The position numbers and the translations under genes were made by a program. From Hydractinia symbiolongicarpus (Eukaryota; Cnidaria; Hydrozoa; Anthoathecata; Hydractiniidae), in contig NC_079882.1 of the NCBI RefSeq assembly GCF_029227915.1, positions 434,001-498,000 on the forward strand: 64,000 bases of DNA, read 5' to 3'. Shown in pieces: positions 47,850 through 60,095 of this stretch; the stretch's first letter is position 1, and every line of letters starts with the position of its first letter. The notes under the pieces are model-generated. The model did no database searches, was not told where the DNA came from, and saw only the letters and a program-made list of their open reading frames with translations.

Positions 47850-50085
47850 TGACTATACGGGCCGAGTCCGGGATTTACGGAAAATCGCGGGTTTTCGTTT
47901 GCCGGCAATTAAACTTCTTTTATTCAGCGTCTCATCAAAAATGAAAACCTTTTTGAAAACTACAAGTCTCATGCGTTTTACTGGTGAAAAAACAATGTAA
48001 AAAATCGTTCGGAAAATGGGTTTACTCCCTGGGTACTTTCTTTGTGTACTTTTGACTATACGGGCCGAGTCCGGGATTTACGGAAAATCGCGGGTTTTTG
48101 TTTGCCGACAATTATACTTCTTTTATTCAGCGGCTCATCAAAAATGAAAACATTTTTGAAAACTACAAGTCTCATGCGTTTTAGTGATGAAAAAATGATT
48201 TAAAAAATCGCTCGGGAAATGAGTTTACTCCCTGGGTACTTTCTTTGTATACTTTTGACTATACGGGCCGAGTCCGGGATTTACGGAAAATCGCGTGTTT
48301 TCGTTTGCCGGCAATTAAACTTCTTTTATTCAGCGTCTCATCAAAAATGAAAACATTTTTGAAAACTACAAGTCTCATGCGTTTTAGTGATGAAGAAATG
48401 ATTTGAAAAATCGTTCGGGAAATGAATTTACTCCCTGGGTACTTTCTTTGTATACTTCTGACTAAACGGGCCGGGTCAGGGACTTACGGGAAATCGCGGG
48501 TTTCCGTTTGCCGGCGATTAAACTTCTTTTTGTCAGCGTCTCCTTAAAAATAAAAACATTTTTGAAAACTACAAGTCTCATGCGTTTTAGTGCTGAAAAA
48601 ATAATTTAAAAAATCGTTTGGAAAATGAGTTTACTCCCTGGGTAATTTCTTTGTATACTTTTGACTATACGGGCCGAGTCCGGGATTTACGGAAAATCGC
48701 GGGTTTTCGTTTGCCGGCAATTAAACTTCTTTTATTCAGCGTCTCATCAAAAATGAAAACCTTTTTGAAAACTACAAGTCTCATGCGTTTTACTGGTGAA
48801 AAAACAATGTAAAAAATCGTTCGGAAAATGGGTTTACTCCCTGGGTACTTTCTTTGTGTACTTTTGACTATACGGGCCGAGTCCGGGATTTACGGAAAAT
48901 CGCGGGTTTTTGCTTGCCGACAATTATACTTCTTTTATTCAGCGGCTCATCAAAAATGAAAACATTTTTGAAAACTACAAGTCTCATGCGTTTTAGTGAT
49001 GAAAAAATGATTTAAAAAATCGCTCGGGAAATGAGTTTACTCCCTGGGTACTTTCTTTGTATACTTTTGACTATACGGGCCGAGTCCGGGATTTACGGAA
49101 AATCGCGTGTTTTCGTTTGCCGGCAATTAAACTTCTTTTATTCAGCGTCTCATCAAAAATGAAAACATTTTTGAAAACTACAAGTCTCATGCGTTTTAGT
49201 GATGAAGAAATGATTTGAAAAATCGTTCGGGAAATGAATTTACTCCCTGGGTACTTTCTTTGTATACTTCTGACTAAACGGGCCGGGTCAGGGACTTACG
49301 GGAAATCGCGGGTTTCCGTTTGCCGGCGATTAAACTTCTTTTTGTCAGCGTCTCCTTAAAAATAAAAACATTTTTGAAAACTACAAGTCTCATGCGTTTT
49401 AGTGCTGAAAAAATAATTTAAAAAATCGTTTGGAAAATGAGTTTACTCCCTGGGTAATTTCTTTGTATACTTTTGACTATACGGGCCGAGTCCGGGATTT
49501 ACGGAAAATCGCGGGTTTTTGCTTGCCGACAATTATACTTCTTTTATTCAGCGGCTCATCAAAAATGAAAACATTTTTGAAAACTACAAGTCTCATGCGT
49601 TTTAGTGATGAAAAAATGATTTAAAAAATCGCTCGGGAAATGAGTTTACTCCCTGGGTACTTTCTTTGTATACTTTTGACTATACGGGCCGAGTCCGGGA
49701 TTTACGGAAAATCGCGTGTTTTCGTTTGCCGGCAATTAAACTTCTTTTATTCAGCGTCTCATCAAAAATGAAAACATTTTTGAAAACTACAAGTCTCATG
49801 CGTTTTAGTGATGAAGAAATGATTTGAAAAATCGTTCGGGAAATGAATTTACTCCCTGGGTACTTTCTTTGTATACTTCTGACTAAACGGGCCGGGTCAG
49901 GGACTTACGGGAAATCGCGGGTTTCCGTTTGCCGGCGATTAAACTTCTTTTTGTCAGCGTCTCCTTAAAAATAAAAACATTTTTGAAAACTACAAGTCTC
50001 ATGCGTTTTAGTGCTGAAAAAATAATTTAAAAAATCGTTTGGAAAATGAGTTTACTCCCTGGGTAATTTCTTTGTATACTTTTGA
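47850..50085 (+). repeat. 812-bp and 609-bp nested tandem units
   Basis: A four-monomer unit (47850-48661) repeats at offset 812, followed by a three-monomer version at offset 609. Markers: TTTGCCGACAATTATAC or TTGCTTGCCGACAATTATAC (about 48100, 48911, 49520), CAGCGGCTCATC, GATGAAGAAATGATTTG and CGTCTCCTTAAAAAT. Confidence 0.82.
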
Positions 50086-51104
50086 CTATACGGGCCGAGT
50101 CCGGGATTTACGGGAAATCGCGGGTTTTCGTTTGCCGGCGATTAAACTTCTTTTATTCAGCGTCTCATCAAAAATGAAAACATTTTTGAAAATTACAAGT
50201 CTCATGCGATTTACTGGTAAAAAAATAATTTAAAAAATCGTTCGGGAAATAAGTTTACTCCCTGGGTACTTTCTTTGTATACTTATGACTAAACGGTCCG
50301 AGTCAGGGATTTACGGAAATCGCGGGTTTCCGTTTGCCGGCGATTAAACTTCTTTTTGTCAGCGTCTCATTAAAAATGAAAACATTTTTGAAAACTACAA
50401 GTCTCATGCGTTTTAGTGCCGAAAAAATAATTTAAAAAATCGTTTGGAAAATGAGTTTACTCCCTGGGTAATTTCTTTGTATACTTTTGACTATACGGGC
50501 CGAGTCCGGGATTTACGGGAAATCGCGGGTTTTCGTTTGCCGGCGATTAAACTTATTTTATTCAGCGTCTCATCGAAAATGAAAACATTTTTGAAAATTA
50601 CAAGTCTCATGCGTTTTAGTAATGAAAAAATAATTTAAAAAATCGTTTGGGAAATGAGTTTACTCCCTGGGTACCTTCTTTGTATACTTTTGACTATACG
50701 GGTCGACTCCGGGGATTACGGGAAATCGCGTGTTTTCGTTTGCCGGCGATTAAACTTCTTTCATTCAGCGTCTCATCGAAAATGAAAAATTTTTTGAAAA
50801 CTACAAGTCTCATGCGTTTTAGTGATGAAAAAATAATTTAAAAAATCGTTCGGGAAATGAGTTTACTCCCTGGGTACTTTCTTTGTATACTTTTGACTAT
50901 ACGGGCCGAGTCCAGGATTTACGGGAAATCGCGGGTTTTCGTTTGCCGGCGATTAAACTTATTTTATTCAGCGTCTCAAAAAAAATGAAAACATTTTTGA
51001 AAACTACAAGTCTCATGCGTTTTACTGGTGAAAAAATAATTTAAGAAATCGTTCGGGAAATGGGTTTACTCTCTGGGTACTTTCTTTGTGTACTTTTGAA
51101 TATA

Positions 51105-53390
51105 CGGGCCGAGTCCGGGATTTACGGAAAATCGCGGGTTTTCGTTTGCCGGCAATTAAACTTCTTTTGTTCAGCGTCTCATCAAAAATGAAAACATTTT
51201 TGAAAACTACAAGTCTCATGCGTTTTAGTGATGAAAAAATAATTTAAAAAATCGTTCAGGAAATGAGTTTACTCCCTGGGTACTTTCTTTGTAAACTTTT
51301 GACTATGCCGGCCGAGTCCGGGATTTACGGGAAATCGCGTGTTTTCGTTTGCCGGCAATTAAACTTCTTTTATTCAGCGTCTCAAAAAAAATGAAAACAT
51401 TTTTGAAAACTACAAGTCTCATGCGTTTTACTGGTGAAAAAATAATTTAAAAAATCGTTCGGGAAATGGGTTTACTCCCTGGGTACTTTCTTTGTGTACT
51501 TTTGAATATACGGGCCGAGTCCGGGATTTACGGAAAATCGCGGGTTTTCGTTTGCCGGCAATTAAACTTCTTTTATTCAGCGTCTCATCAAAAATGAAAA
51601 CATTTTTGAAAACTACAAGTTTCATGCGTTTTAGTGATGAAAAAATAATTTAAAAAATCGTTCAGGAAATGAGTTTACTCCCTGGGTACTTTCTTTGTAA
51701 ACTTTTGACTATGCCGGCCGAGTCCGGGATTTACGGGAAATCGCGTGTTTTCGTTTGCCGGCGATTAAACTTCTTTTATTCAGCGTCTCATCAAAAATAA
51801 AATTTTTTTTGAACACTACAAGTCTCATGCGTTTTAGTGATGAAAAAATAATTTAAAAAATCGTTCAGGAAATGAGTTTACTCCCTGGGTACTTCCTTTG
51901 TATACTTTTGACTATACGAGCCGAGTACGGTATTTACAAGAAATCGCGTGTTTTCGTTTGCCGGTGATTAAACTTCCTTTTTTCAGCGTCTCATCAAAAA
52001 TGAAAAAGGTTTTGAAAATTACAAGTCTCTCATGCGTTTTAGGGCTGAAAAAATAATTTAAAAAATCGTTCGGGAAATGAGTTTACTCCCTGGGTACTTT
52101 CTTTGTGTACTTTTGACTATACGGGCCGACTCCGAGGTTTACGGGAAATCGCGGGTTTTCGTTTGCCGGCGATTAAACTTCTTTTATTCAGTGTCTCATC
52201 AAAAATGAAAACATTTTTTAAAACTACAAGTCTCATGCGTTTTAGTGCTGAAAAAATAATTTAAAAAATCGTTCGGGAAATGAGTTTACTCCCTGCGTAC
52301 CTTCTCTGTATACTTTTGACTATACGGGCCGACTCCGGGATTTGCGGGAAATCGCGGGTTTTTGTTTGCCGGCGATTAAACTTATTTTATTCAGCGTCTC
52401 ATAAAAAATGAAAACATTTTTGAAAACTACAAGTCTCATGCGTTTTACTGGTGAAAAAATAATTTAAAAATCGTTCGGGAAATGAGTTTACTCCCTGGGT
52501 ACTTTCTTTATATACTTTTGACTATACGGGCCGAGTCCGGGATTTACGGGAAATCGCGGGTTTTCGTTTGCCGGCAATTAAACTTCTTCTATTCAGCGTC
52601 TCACCAAAAATAAAAACATTTTTGAAAACTACAAGTCTCATGCGTTTTAGTGATGAAAAAATAATTTAAAAAATCGTTCGGGAAATGAGTTTACTCCCTG
52701 GGTACTTTCTCTGTATACTTTTTACTATACGGGCCGAGTCCGGGATTTGCGGGAAATCGCGGGTTTTCGTTTGCCGGCGATTAAACTTATTTTATTCAGC
52801 GTCTCATAAAAAATGAAAACATTTTTGAAAACTACAAGTCTCATGCGTTTTACTGGTGAAAAAATAATTTAAAAAATCGTTCTGGAAATGGGTTTACTCC
52901 CTGGGTACTTTCTTTATATACTTTTGAGTATACGGGCCGAGTCCGGGATTTACGGGAAATCGCGGGTTTTCGTTTGCCGGCAATTAAACTTCTTCTATTC
53001 AGCGTCTCACCAAAAATAAAAACATTTTTGAAAACTACAAGTCTCATGCGTTTTAGTGATGAAAAAATAATTTAGAAAATCGTTCAGGAAATGAGTTTAC
53101 TCCCTGGGTACTTTCTTTGTATACTTTTGACTATACGGGCCGAGTCCGGGATTTACGGGAAATCGCGGGTTTTCCGTTGCCGGCGATTAAACTTCTTTTA
53201 TTCAGTGTTTCATCAAAAATGAAAACATTTTTTAAAACTACAAGTCTCATGCGTTTTAGTGATGAAAAAATAATTTAAAAAATCGTTCGGGAAATGAGTT
53301 TACTCCCTGCGTACCTTCTTTGTATACTTTTGACTATACGGGCCGACTCCGGGGTTTACGGGAAATCGCGTGATTTCGTTTACCGGCGAT
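51105..53390 (+). repeat. Large satellite duplication, copy 1
   Basis: Variant order recurs at 56378-58455 with an offset of about 5272. Shared markers: CTTTTGTTCAGCG (51168 and 56437), TATGCCGGCCGAG, CGAGCCGAGTACGGTATTTAC, AAAAGGTTTTG with the CTCTCATGCG two-base insertion (52001 and 57273), and TTTAGAAAATCG (53071 and 58141). A partial tandem copy also starts at about 53400 (AAAAGGTTTTG again at 53423, offset 1422). Confidence 0.8.
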
Positions 53391-55049
53391 TAAACTTCCT
53401 TTTTTCAGCGTCTCATCAAAAATGAAAAAGGTTTTGAAAATTACAAGTCTCTCATGCGTTTTAGGGCTGAAAAAATAATTTAAAAAATCGTTCGGGAAAT
53501 GAGTTTACTCCCTGGGTACTTTCTTTGTGTACTTTTGACTATACGGGCCGACTCCGAGGTTTACGGGAAATCGCGGGTTTTCGTTTGCCGGCGATTAAAC
53601 TTCTTTTATTCAGTGTCTCATCAAAAATGAAAACATTTTTTAAAACTACAAGTCTCATGCGTTTTAGTGCTGAAAAAATAATTTAAAAAATCGTTCGGGA
53701 AATGAGTTTACTCCCTGCGTACCTTCTCTGTATACTTTTGACTATACGGGCCGACTCCGGGATTTGCGGGAAATCGCGGGTTTTTGTTTGCCGGCGATTA
53801 AACTTATTTTATTCAGCGTCTCATAAAAAATGAAAACATTTTTGAAAACTACAAGTCTCATGCGTTTTACTGGTGAAAAAATAATTTAAAAATCGTTCGG
53901 GAAATGAGTTTACTCCCTGGGTACTTTCTTTATATACTTTTGACTATACGGGCCGAGTCCGGGATTTACGGGAAATCGCGGGTTTTCGTTTGCCGGCAAT
54001 TAAACTTCTTCTATTCAGCGTCTCACCAAAAATAAAAACATTTTTGAAAACTACAAGTCTCATGCGTTTTAGTGATGAAAAAATAATTTAAAAAATCGTT
54101 CGGGAAATGAGTTTACTCCCTGGGTACTTTCTCTGTATACTTTTTACTATACGGGCCGAGTCCGGGATTTGCGGGAAATCGCGGGTTTTCGTTTGCCGGC
54201 GATTAAACTTATTTTATTCAGCGTCTCATAAAAAATGAAAACATTTTTGAAAACTACAAGTCTCATGCGTTTTACTGGTGAAAAAATAATTTAAAAAATC
54301 GTTCGGGAAATGAGTTTACTCCCTGCGTACCTTCTTTGTATACTTTTGACTATACGGGCCGACTCCGGGGTTTACGGGAAATCGCGTGATTTCGTTTACC
54401 GGCGATTAAACCTCTTTTATTCAGCGTCTCATCAAAAATGAAAAAATTTTTGAAAACTACAAGTCTCATGCGTTTTACTGGTGAAAAAATAATTTAAAAA
54501 ATTGTTCGGGAAATGGGTTTACTCCCTGGGTACTTTCTTTGTATACTTTTGACTATACGGGCTGAATCCGGGATTTACGGGAAATCGCAGGTTTTCGTTT
54601 GCCGGCGATTAAACTTATTTTATTCAGCGTCTCAAAAAAATGAAAACATTTTTGAAAACTACAAGTCTCATGCGTTTTACTGGTGAAAAAATAATTTAAA
54701 AAATTGTTCGGGAAATGGGTTTACTCCCTGGGTACTTTCTTTGTGTACTTTTGACTATACGGGCCGAGTCCAGGATTTACGGAAAATCGCGGGTTTTCGT
54801 TTGCCGGCAATTAAACTTCTTTTATTCAGCGTCTCATCAAAAATGAAAACATTTTTGAAAACTACAAGTCTCATGCGTTTTAGTGATGAAAAAATAATTT
54901 AAAAAATCGTTCAGGAAATGAGTTTACTCCCTGGGTACTTTCTTTGTATACTTTTGACTATACGGGCCGAGTCCGGGATTTACGGGAAATCGCGGGTTTT
55001 CATTTGCCGGCGATTAAACTTATTTTATTCAGCGTCTCAAAAAAAATGA

Positions 55050-56240
55050 AAACATTTATGAAAACTACAAGTCTCATGCGTTTTACTGGTGAAAAAATAA
55101 TTTAAAAAATCGTTCGGGAAATGGGTTTACTCCCTGGGTACTTTCTTTGTGTACTTTTGACTATACGGCCGAGTCCGGGATTTACGAAAATCGCGGGTTT
55201 TCGTTTGCCGGCAATTAAACTTCTTTTATTTAATGTCTCATCAAAAATGAAAACATTTTTGAAAACTACAAGTCTCATGCGTTTTAGTGATGAAAAAATA
55301 ATTTAAAAAATCGTTCAGGAAATGAGTTTACTCCCTAGGTACTTTCTTTGTAAACTTTTGACTATGCCGGCCGAGTCCGGGAATTACGGGAAATCGCGTG
55401 TTTTCGTTTGCCGGCGATTAAACTTCTTTTATTCAGCGTCTCATCAAAAATAAATTTTTTTTGAACACTACAAGTCTCATGCGTTTTAGTGATGAAAAAA
55501 TAATTTAAAAAATCGTTCAGGAAATGAGTTTACTCCCCGGGTACTTTCTTTGTATACTTTTGACTATACGGGCTGAGTATGGGATTTACAAGAAATCGCG
55601 TGTTTTCGTTTGCCGGCGATTAAACTTCCTTTTTTCAGCGTCTCATCAAAAATGAAAACATTTTTGAAAACTACAAGTCTCATGCGTTTTACTGGTGAAA
55701 AAATAATTTAAAAAATCGTTCGGGAAATGGGTTTACTCCCTGGGTACTTTCTTTGTGTACTTTTGACTATACGGCCGAGTCCGGGATTTACGAAAATCGC
55801 GGGTTTTCGTTTGCCGGCAATTAAACTTCTTTTATTTAATGTCTCATCAAAAATGAAAACATTTTTGAAAACTACAAGTCTCATGCGTTTTAGTGATGAA
55901 AAAATAATTTAAAAAATCGTTCAGGAAATGAGTTTACTCCCTAGGTACTTTCTTTGTAAACTTTTGACTATGCCGGCCGAGTCCGGGAATTACGGGAAAT
56001 CGCGTGTTTTCGTTTGCCGGCGATTAAACTTCTTTTATTCAGCGTCTCATCAAAAATAAATTTTTTTTGAACACTACAAGTCTCATGCGTTTTAGTGATG
56101 AAAAAATAATTTAAAAAATCGTTCAGGAAATGAGTTTACTCCCCGGGTACTTTCTTTGTATACTTTTGACTATACGGGCTGAGTATGGGATTTACAAGAA
56201 ATCGCGTGTTTTCGTTTGCCGGCGATTAAACTTCATTTTT
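55050..56240 (+). repeat. 606-bp tandem duplication
   Basis: A three-monomer unit repeats at offset 606 (for example 55121 and 55727). Its signature monomer has small deletions, CTATACGGCCGAG and TTTACGAAAATCGCGGG, so the unit is 3 bp short of three full periods. It also contains TATTTAATGTCTC and GGGCTGAGTATGGG. Confidence 0.8.
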
Positions 56241-56377
56241 TCAGCGTCTCATCAAAAATGAAAAAAATTTTGAAAATTACAAGTCTCATGCGTTTTAGTG
56301 CTGAAAAAATAATTTAAAAAATCGTTCGGGAAATGAGTTTACTCCCTGGGCACTTTCTTTGTATACTTTTGACTATA

Positions 56378-58455
56378 CGGGCCGAGTCCGGGATTTACGG
56401 AAAATCGCGGGTTTTCGTTTGCCGGCAATTAAACTTCTTTTGTTCAGCGTCTCATCAAAAATGAAAACATTTTTGAAAACTACAAGTCTCATGCGTTTTA
56501 GTGATGAAAAAATAATTTAAAAAATCGTTCAGGAAATGAGTTTACTCCCTGGGTACTTTCTTTGTAAACTTTTGACTATGCCGGCCGAGTCCGGGATTTA
56601 CGGGAAATCGCGTGTTTTCGTTTGCCGGCAATTAAACTTCTTTTATTCAGCGTCTCAAAAAAAATGAAAACATTTTTGAAAACTACAAGTCTCATGCGTT
56701 TTACTGGTGAAAAAATAATTTAAAAAATCGTTCGGGAAATGGGTTTACTCCCTGGGTACTTTCTTTGTGTACTTTTGAATATACGGGCCGAGTCCGGGAT
56801 TTACGGAAAATCGCGGGTTTTCGTTTGCCGGCAATTAAACTTCTTTTATTCAGCGTCTCATCAAAAATGAAAACATTTTTGAAAACTACAAGTTTCATGC
56901 GTTTTAGTGATGAAAAAATAATTTAAAAAATCGTTCAGGAAATGAGTTTACTCCCTGGGTACTTTCTTTGTAAACTTTTGACTATGCCGGCCGAGTCCGG
57001 GATTTACGGGAAATCGCGTGTTTTCGTTTGCCGGCGATTAAACTTCTTTTATTCAGCGTCTCATCAAAAATAAAATTTTTTTTGAACACTACAAGTCTCA
57101 TGCGTTTTAGTGATGAAAAAATAATTTAAAAAATCGTTCAGGAAATGAGTTTACTCCCTGGGTACTTCCTTTGTATACTTTTGACTATACGAGCCGAGTA
57201 CGGTATTTACAAGAAATCGCGTGTTTTCGTTTGCCGGTGATTAAACTTCCTTTTTTCAGCGTCTCATCAAAAATGAAAAAGGTTTTGAAAATTACAAGTC
57301 TCTCATGCGTTTTAGGGCTGAAAAAATAATTTAAAAAATCGTTCGGGAAATGAGTTTACTCCCTGGGTACTTTCTTTGTGTACTTTTGACTATACGGGCC
57401 GACTCCGAGGTTTACGGGAAATCGCGGGTTTTCGTTTGCCGGCGATTAAACTTCTTTTATTCAGTGTCTCATCAAAAATGAAATCATTTTTTAAAACTAC
57501 AAGTCTCATGCGTTTTAGTGCTGAAAAAATAATTTAAAAAATCGTTCGGGAAATGAGTTTACTCCCTGCGTACCTTCTCTGTATACTTTTGACTATACGG
57601 GCCGACTCCGGGATTTGCGGGAAATCGCGGGTTTTTGTTTGCCGGCGATTAAACTTATTTTATTCAGCGTCTCATAAAAAATGAAAACATTTTTGAAAAC
57701 TACAACTCTCATGCGTTTTACTGGTGAAAAAATAATTTAAAAATCGTTCGGGAAATGAGTTTACTCCCTGGGTACTTTCTTTATATACTTTTGACTATAC
57801 GGGCTGAGTCCGGGATTTACGGGAAATCGCGGGTTTTCGTTTGCCGGCAATTAAACTTCTTCTATTCAGCGTCTCATTAAAAATAAAAACATTTTTGAAA
57901 ACTACAAGTCTCATGCGTTTTAGTGATGAAAAAATAATTTAAAAAATCGTTCCGGAAATGGGTTTACTCCCTGGGTACTTTCTTTATATACTTTTGAGTA
58001 TACGGGCCGAGTCCGGGATTTACGGGAAATCGCGGGTTTTCGTTTGCCGGCAATTAAACTTCTTCTATTCAGCGTCTCACCAAAAATAAAAACATTTTTG
58101 AAAACTACAAGTCTCATGCGTTTTAGTGATGAAAAAATAATTTAGAAAATCGTTCAGGAAATGAGTTTACTCCCTGGGTACTTTCTTTGTATACTTTTGA
58201 CTATACGGGCCGAGTCCGGGATTTACGGGAAATCGCGGGTTTTCCGTTGCCGGCGATTAAACTTCTTTTATTCAGTGTTTCATCAAAAATGAAAACATTT
58301 TTTAAAACTACAAGTCTCATGCGTTTTAGTGATGAAAAAATAATTTAAAAAATCGTTCGGGAAATGAGTTTACTCCCTGCGTACCTTCTTTGTATACTTT
58401 TGACTATACGGGCCGACTCCGGGGTTTACGGGAAATCGCGTGATTTCGTTTACCG
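56378..58455 (+). repeat. Large satellite duplication, copy 2, one monomer shorter
   Basis: Copy of 51105-53390. The offset drops from 5272 (at 57273) to 5070 (at 58141), so about 202 bp, one whole monomer, is missing between those points in this copy. Confidence 0.78.
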
Positions 58456-58479
58456 GCGATTAAACCTCTTTTATTCAGC

Positions 58480-60095
58480 GTCTCATCAAAAATGAAAAAT
58501 TTTTTGAAAACTACAAGTCTCATGCGTTTTACTGGTGAAAAAATAATTTAAAAAATTGTTCAGGAAATGGGTTTACTCCCTGGGTACTTTCTTTGTATAC
58601 TTTTGACTATACGGGCTGAATCCGGGATTTACGGGAAATCGCAGGTTTTCGTTTGCCGGCGATTAAACTTATTTTATTCAGCGTCTCAAAAAAATGAAAA
58701 CATTTTTGAAAACTACAAGTCTCATGCGTTTTACTGGTGAAAAGATAATTTAAAAAATTGTTCGGGAAATGGGTTTACTCCCTGGGTACTTTCTGTGTGT
58801 ACTTTTGACTATACGGGCCGAGTCCAGGATTTACGGAAAATCGCGGGTTTTCGTTTGCCGGCAATTAAACTTCTTTTATTCAGCGTCTCAAAAAAAATGA
58901 AAACATTTTTGAAAACTACAAGTCTCATGCGTTTTACTGGTGAAAAAATAATTTAAAAAATCGTTCGGGAAATGGGTTTACTCCCTGGGTACTTTCTTTG
59001 TGTACTTTTGACTATACGGCCGAGTCCGGGATTTACGAAAATCGCGGGTTTTCGTTTGCCGGCAATTAAACTTCTTTTATTTAGCGTCTCATCAAAAATG
59101 AAAACATTTTTGAAAACTACAAGTCTCATGCGTTTTAGTGATGAAAAAATAATTTAAAAAATCGTTCAGGAAATGAGTTTACTCCCTAGGTACTTTCTTT
59201 GTAAACTTTTGACTATGCCGGCCGAGTCCGGGAATTACGGGAAATCGCGTGTTTTCGTTTGCCGGCGATTAAACTTCTTTTATTCAGCGTCTCATCAAAA
59301 ATGAAAAATTTTTTGAAAACTACAAGTCTCATGCGTTTTACTGGTGAAAAAATAATTTAAAAAATTGTTCAGGAAATGGGTTTACTTCCTGGGTACTTTC
59401 TTTGTATACTTTTGACTATACGGGCTGAATCCGGGATTTACGGGAAATCGCAGGTTTTCGTTTGCCGGCGATTAAACTTATTTTATTCAGCGTCTCAAAA
59501 AAATGAAAACATTTTTGAAAACTACAAGTCTCATGCGTTTCACTGGTGAAAAAATAATTTAAAAAATTGTTCGGGAAATGGGTTTACTCCCTGGGTACTT
59601 TCTTTGTGTACTTTTGACTATACGGGTCGAGTCCAGGATTTACGGAAAATCGCGGGTTTTCGTTTGCCGGCAATTAAACTTCTTTTATTCAGCGTCTCAA
59701 AAAAAATGAAAACATTTTTGAAAACTACAAGTCTCATGCGTTTTACTGGTGAAAAAATAATTTAAAAAATCGTTCGGGAAATGGGTTTACTCCCTGGGTA
59801 CTTTCTTTGTGTACTTTTGACTATACGGCCGAGTCCGGGATTTACGAAAATCGCGGGTTTTCGTTTGCCGGCAATTAAACTTCTTTTATTTAGCGTCTCA
59901 TCAAAAATGAAAACATTTTTGAAAACTACAAGTCTCATGCGTTTTAGTGATGAAAAAATAATTTAAAAAATCGTTCAGGAAATGAGTTTACTCCCTAGGT
60001 ACTTTCTTTGTAAACTTTTGACTATGCCGGCCGAGTCCGGGAATTACGGGAAATCGCGTGTTTTCGTTTGCCGGCGATTAAACTTCTTTTATTCA
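58480..60095 (+). repeat. ~809-bp tandem duplication (four monomers)
   Basis: Two four-monomer units at offset 808-809 (58972 and 59781). Both have AATTGTTCAGGAAATGGG, GGGCTGAATCCGGG, the CTATACGGCCGAG deletion monomer and TATTTAGCGTCTC. Part of the same monomer order occurs earlier at 54300-55300. Confidence 0.8.
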
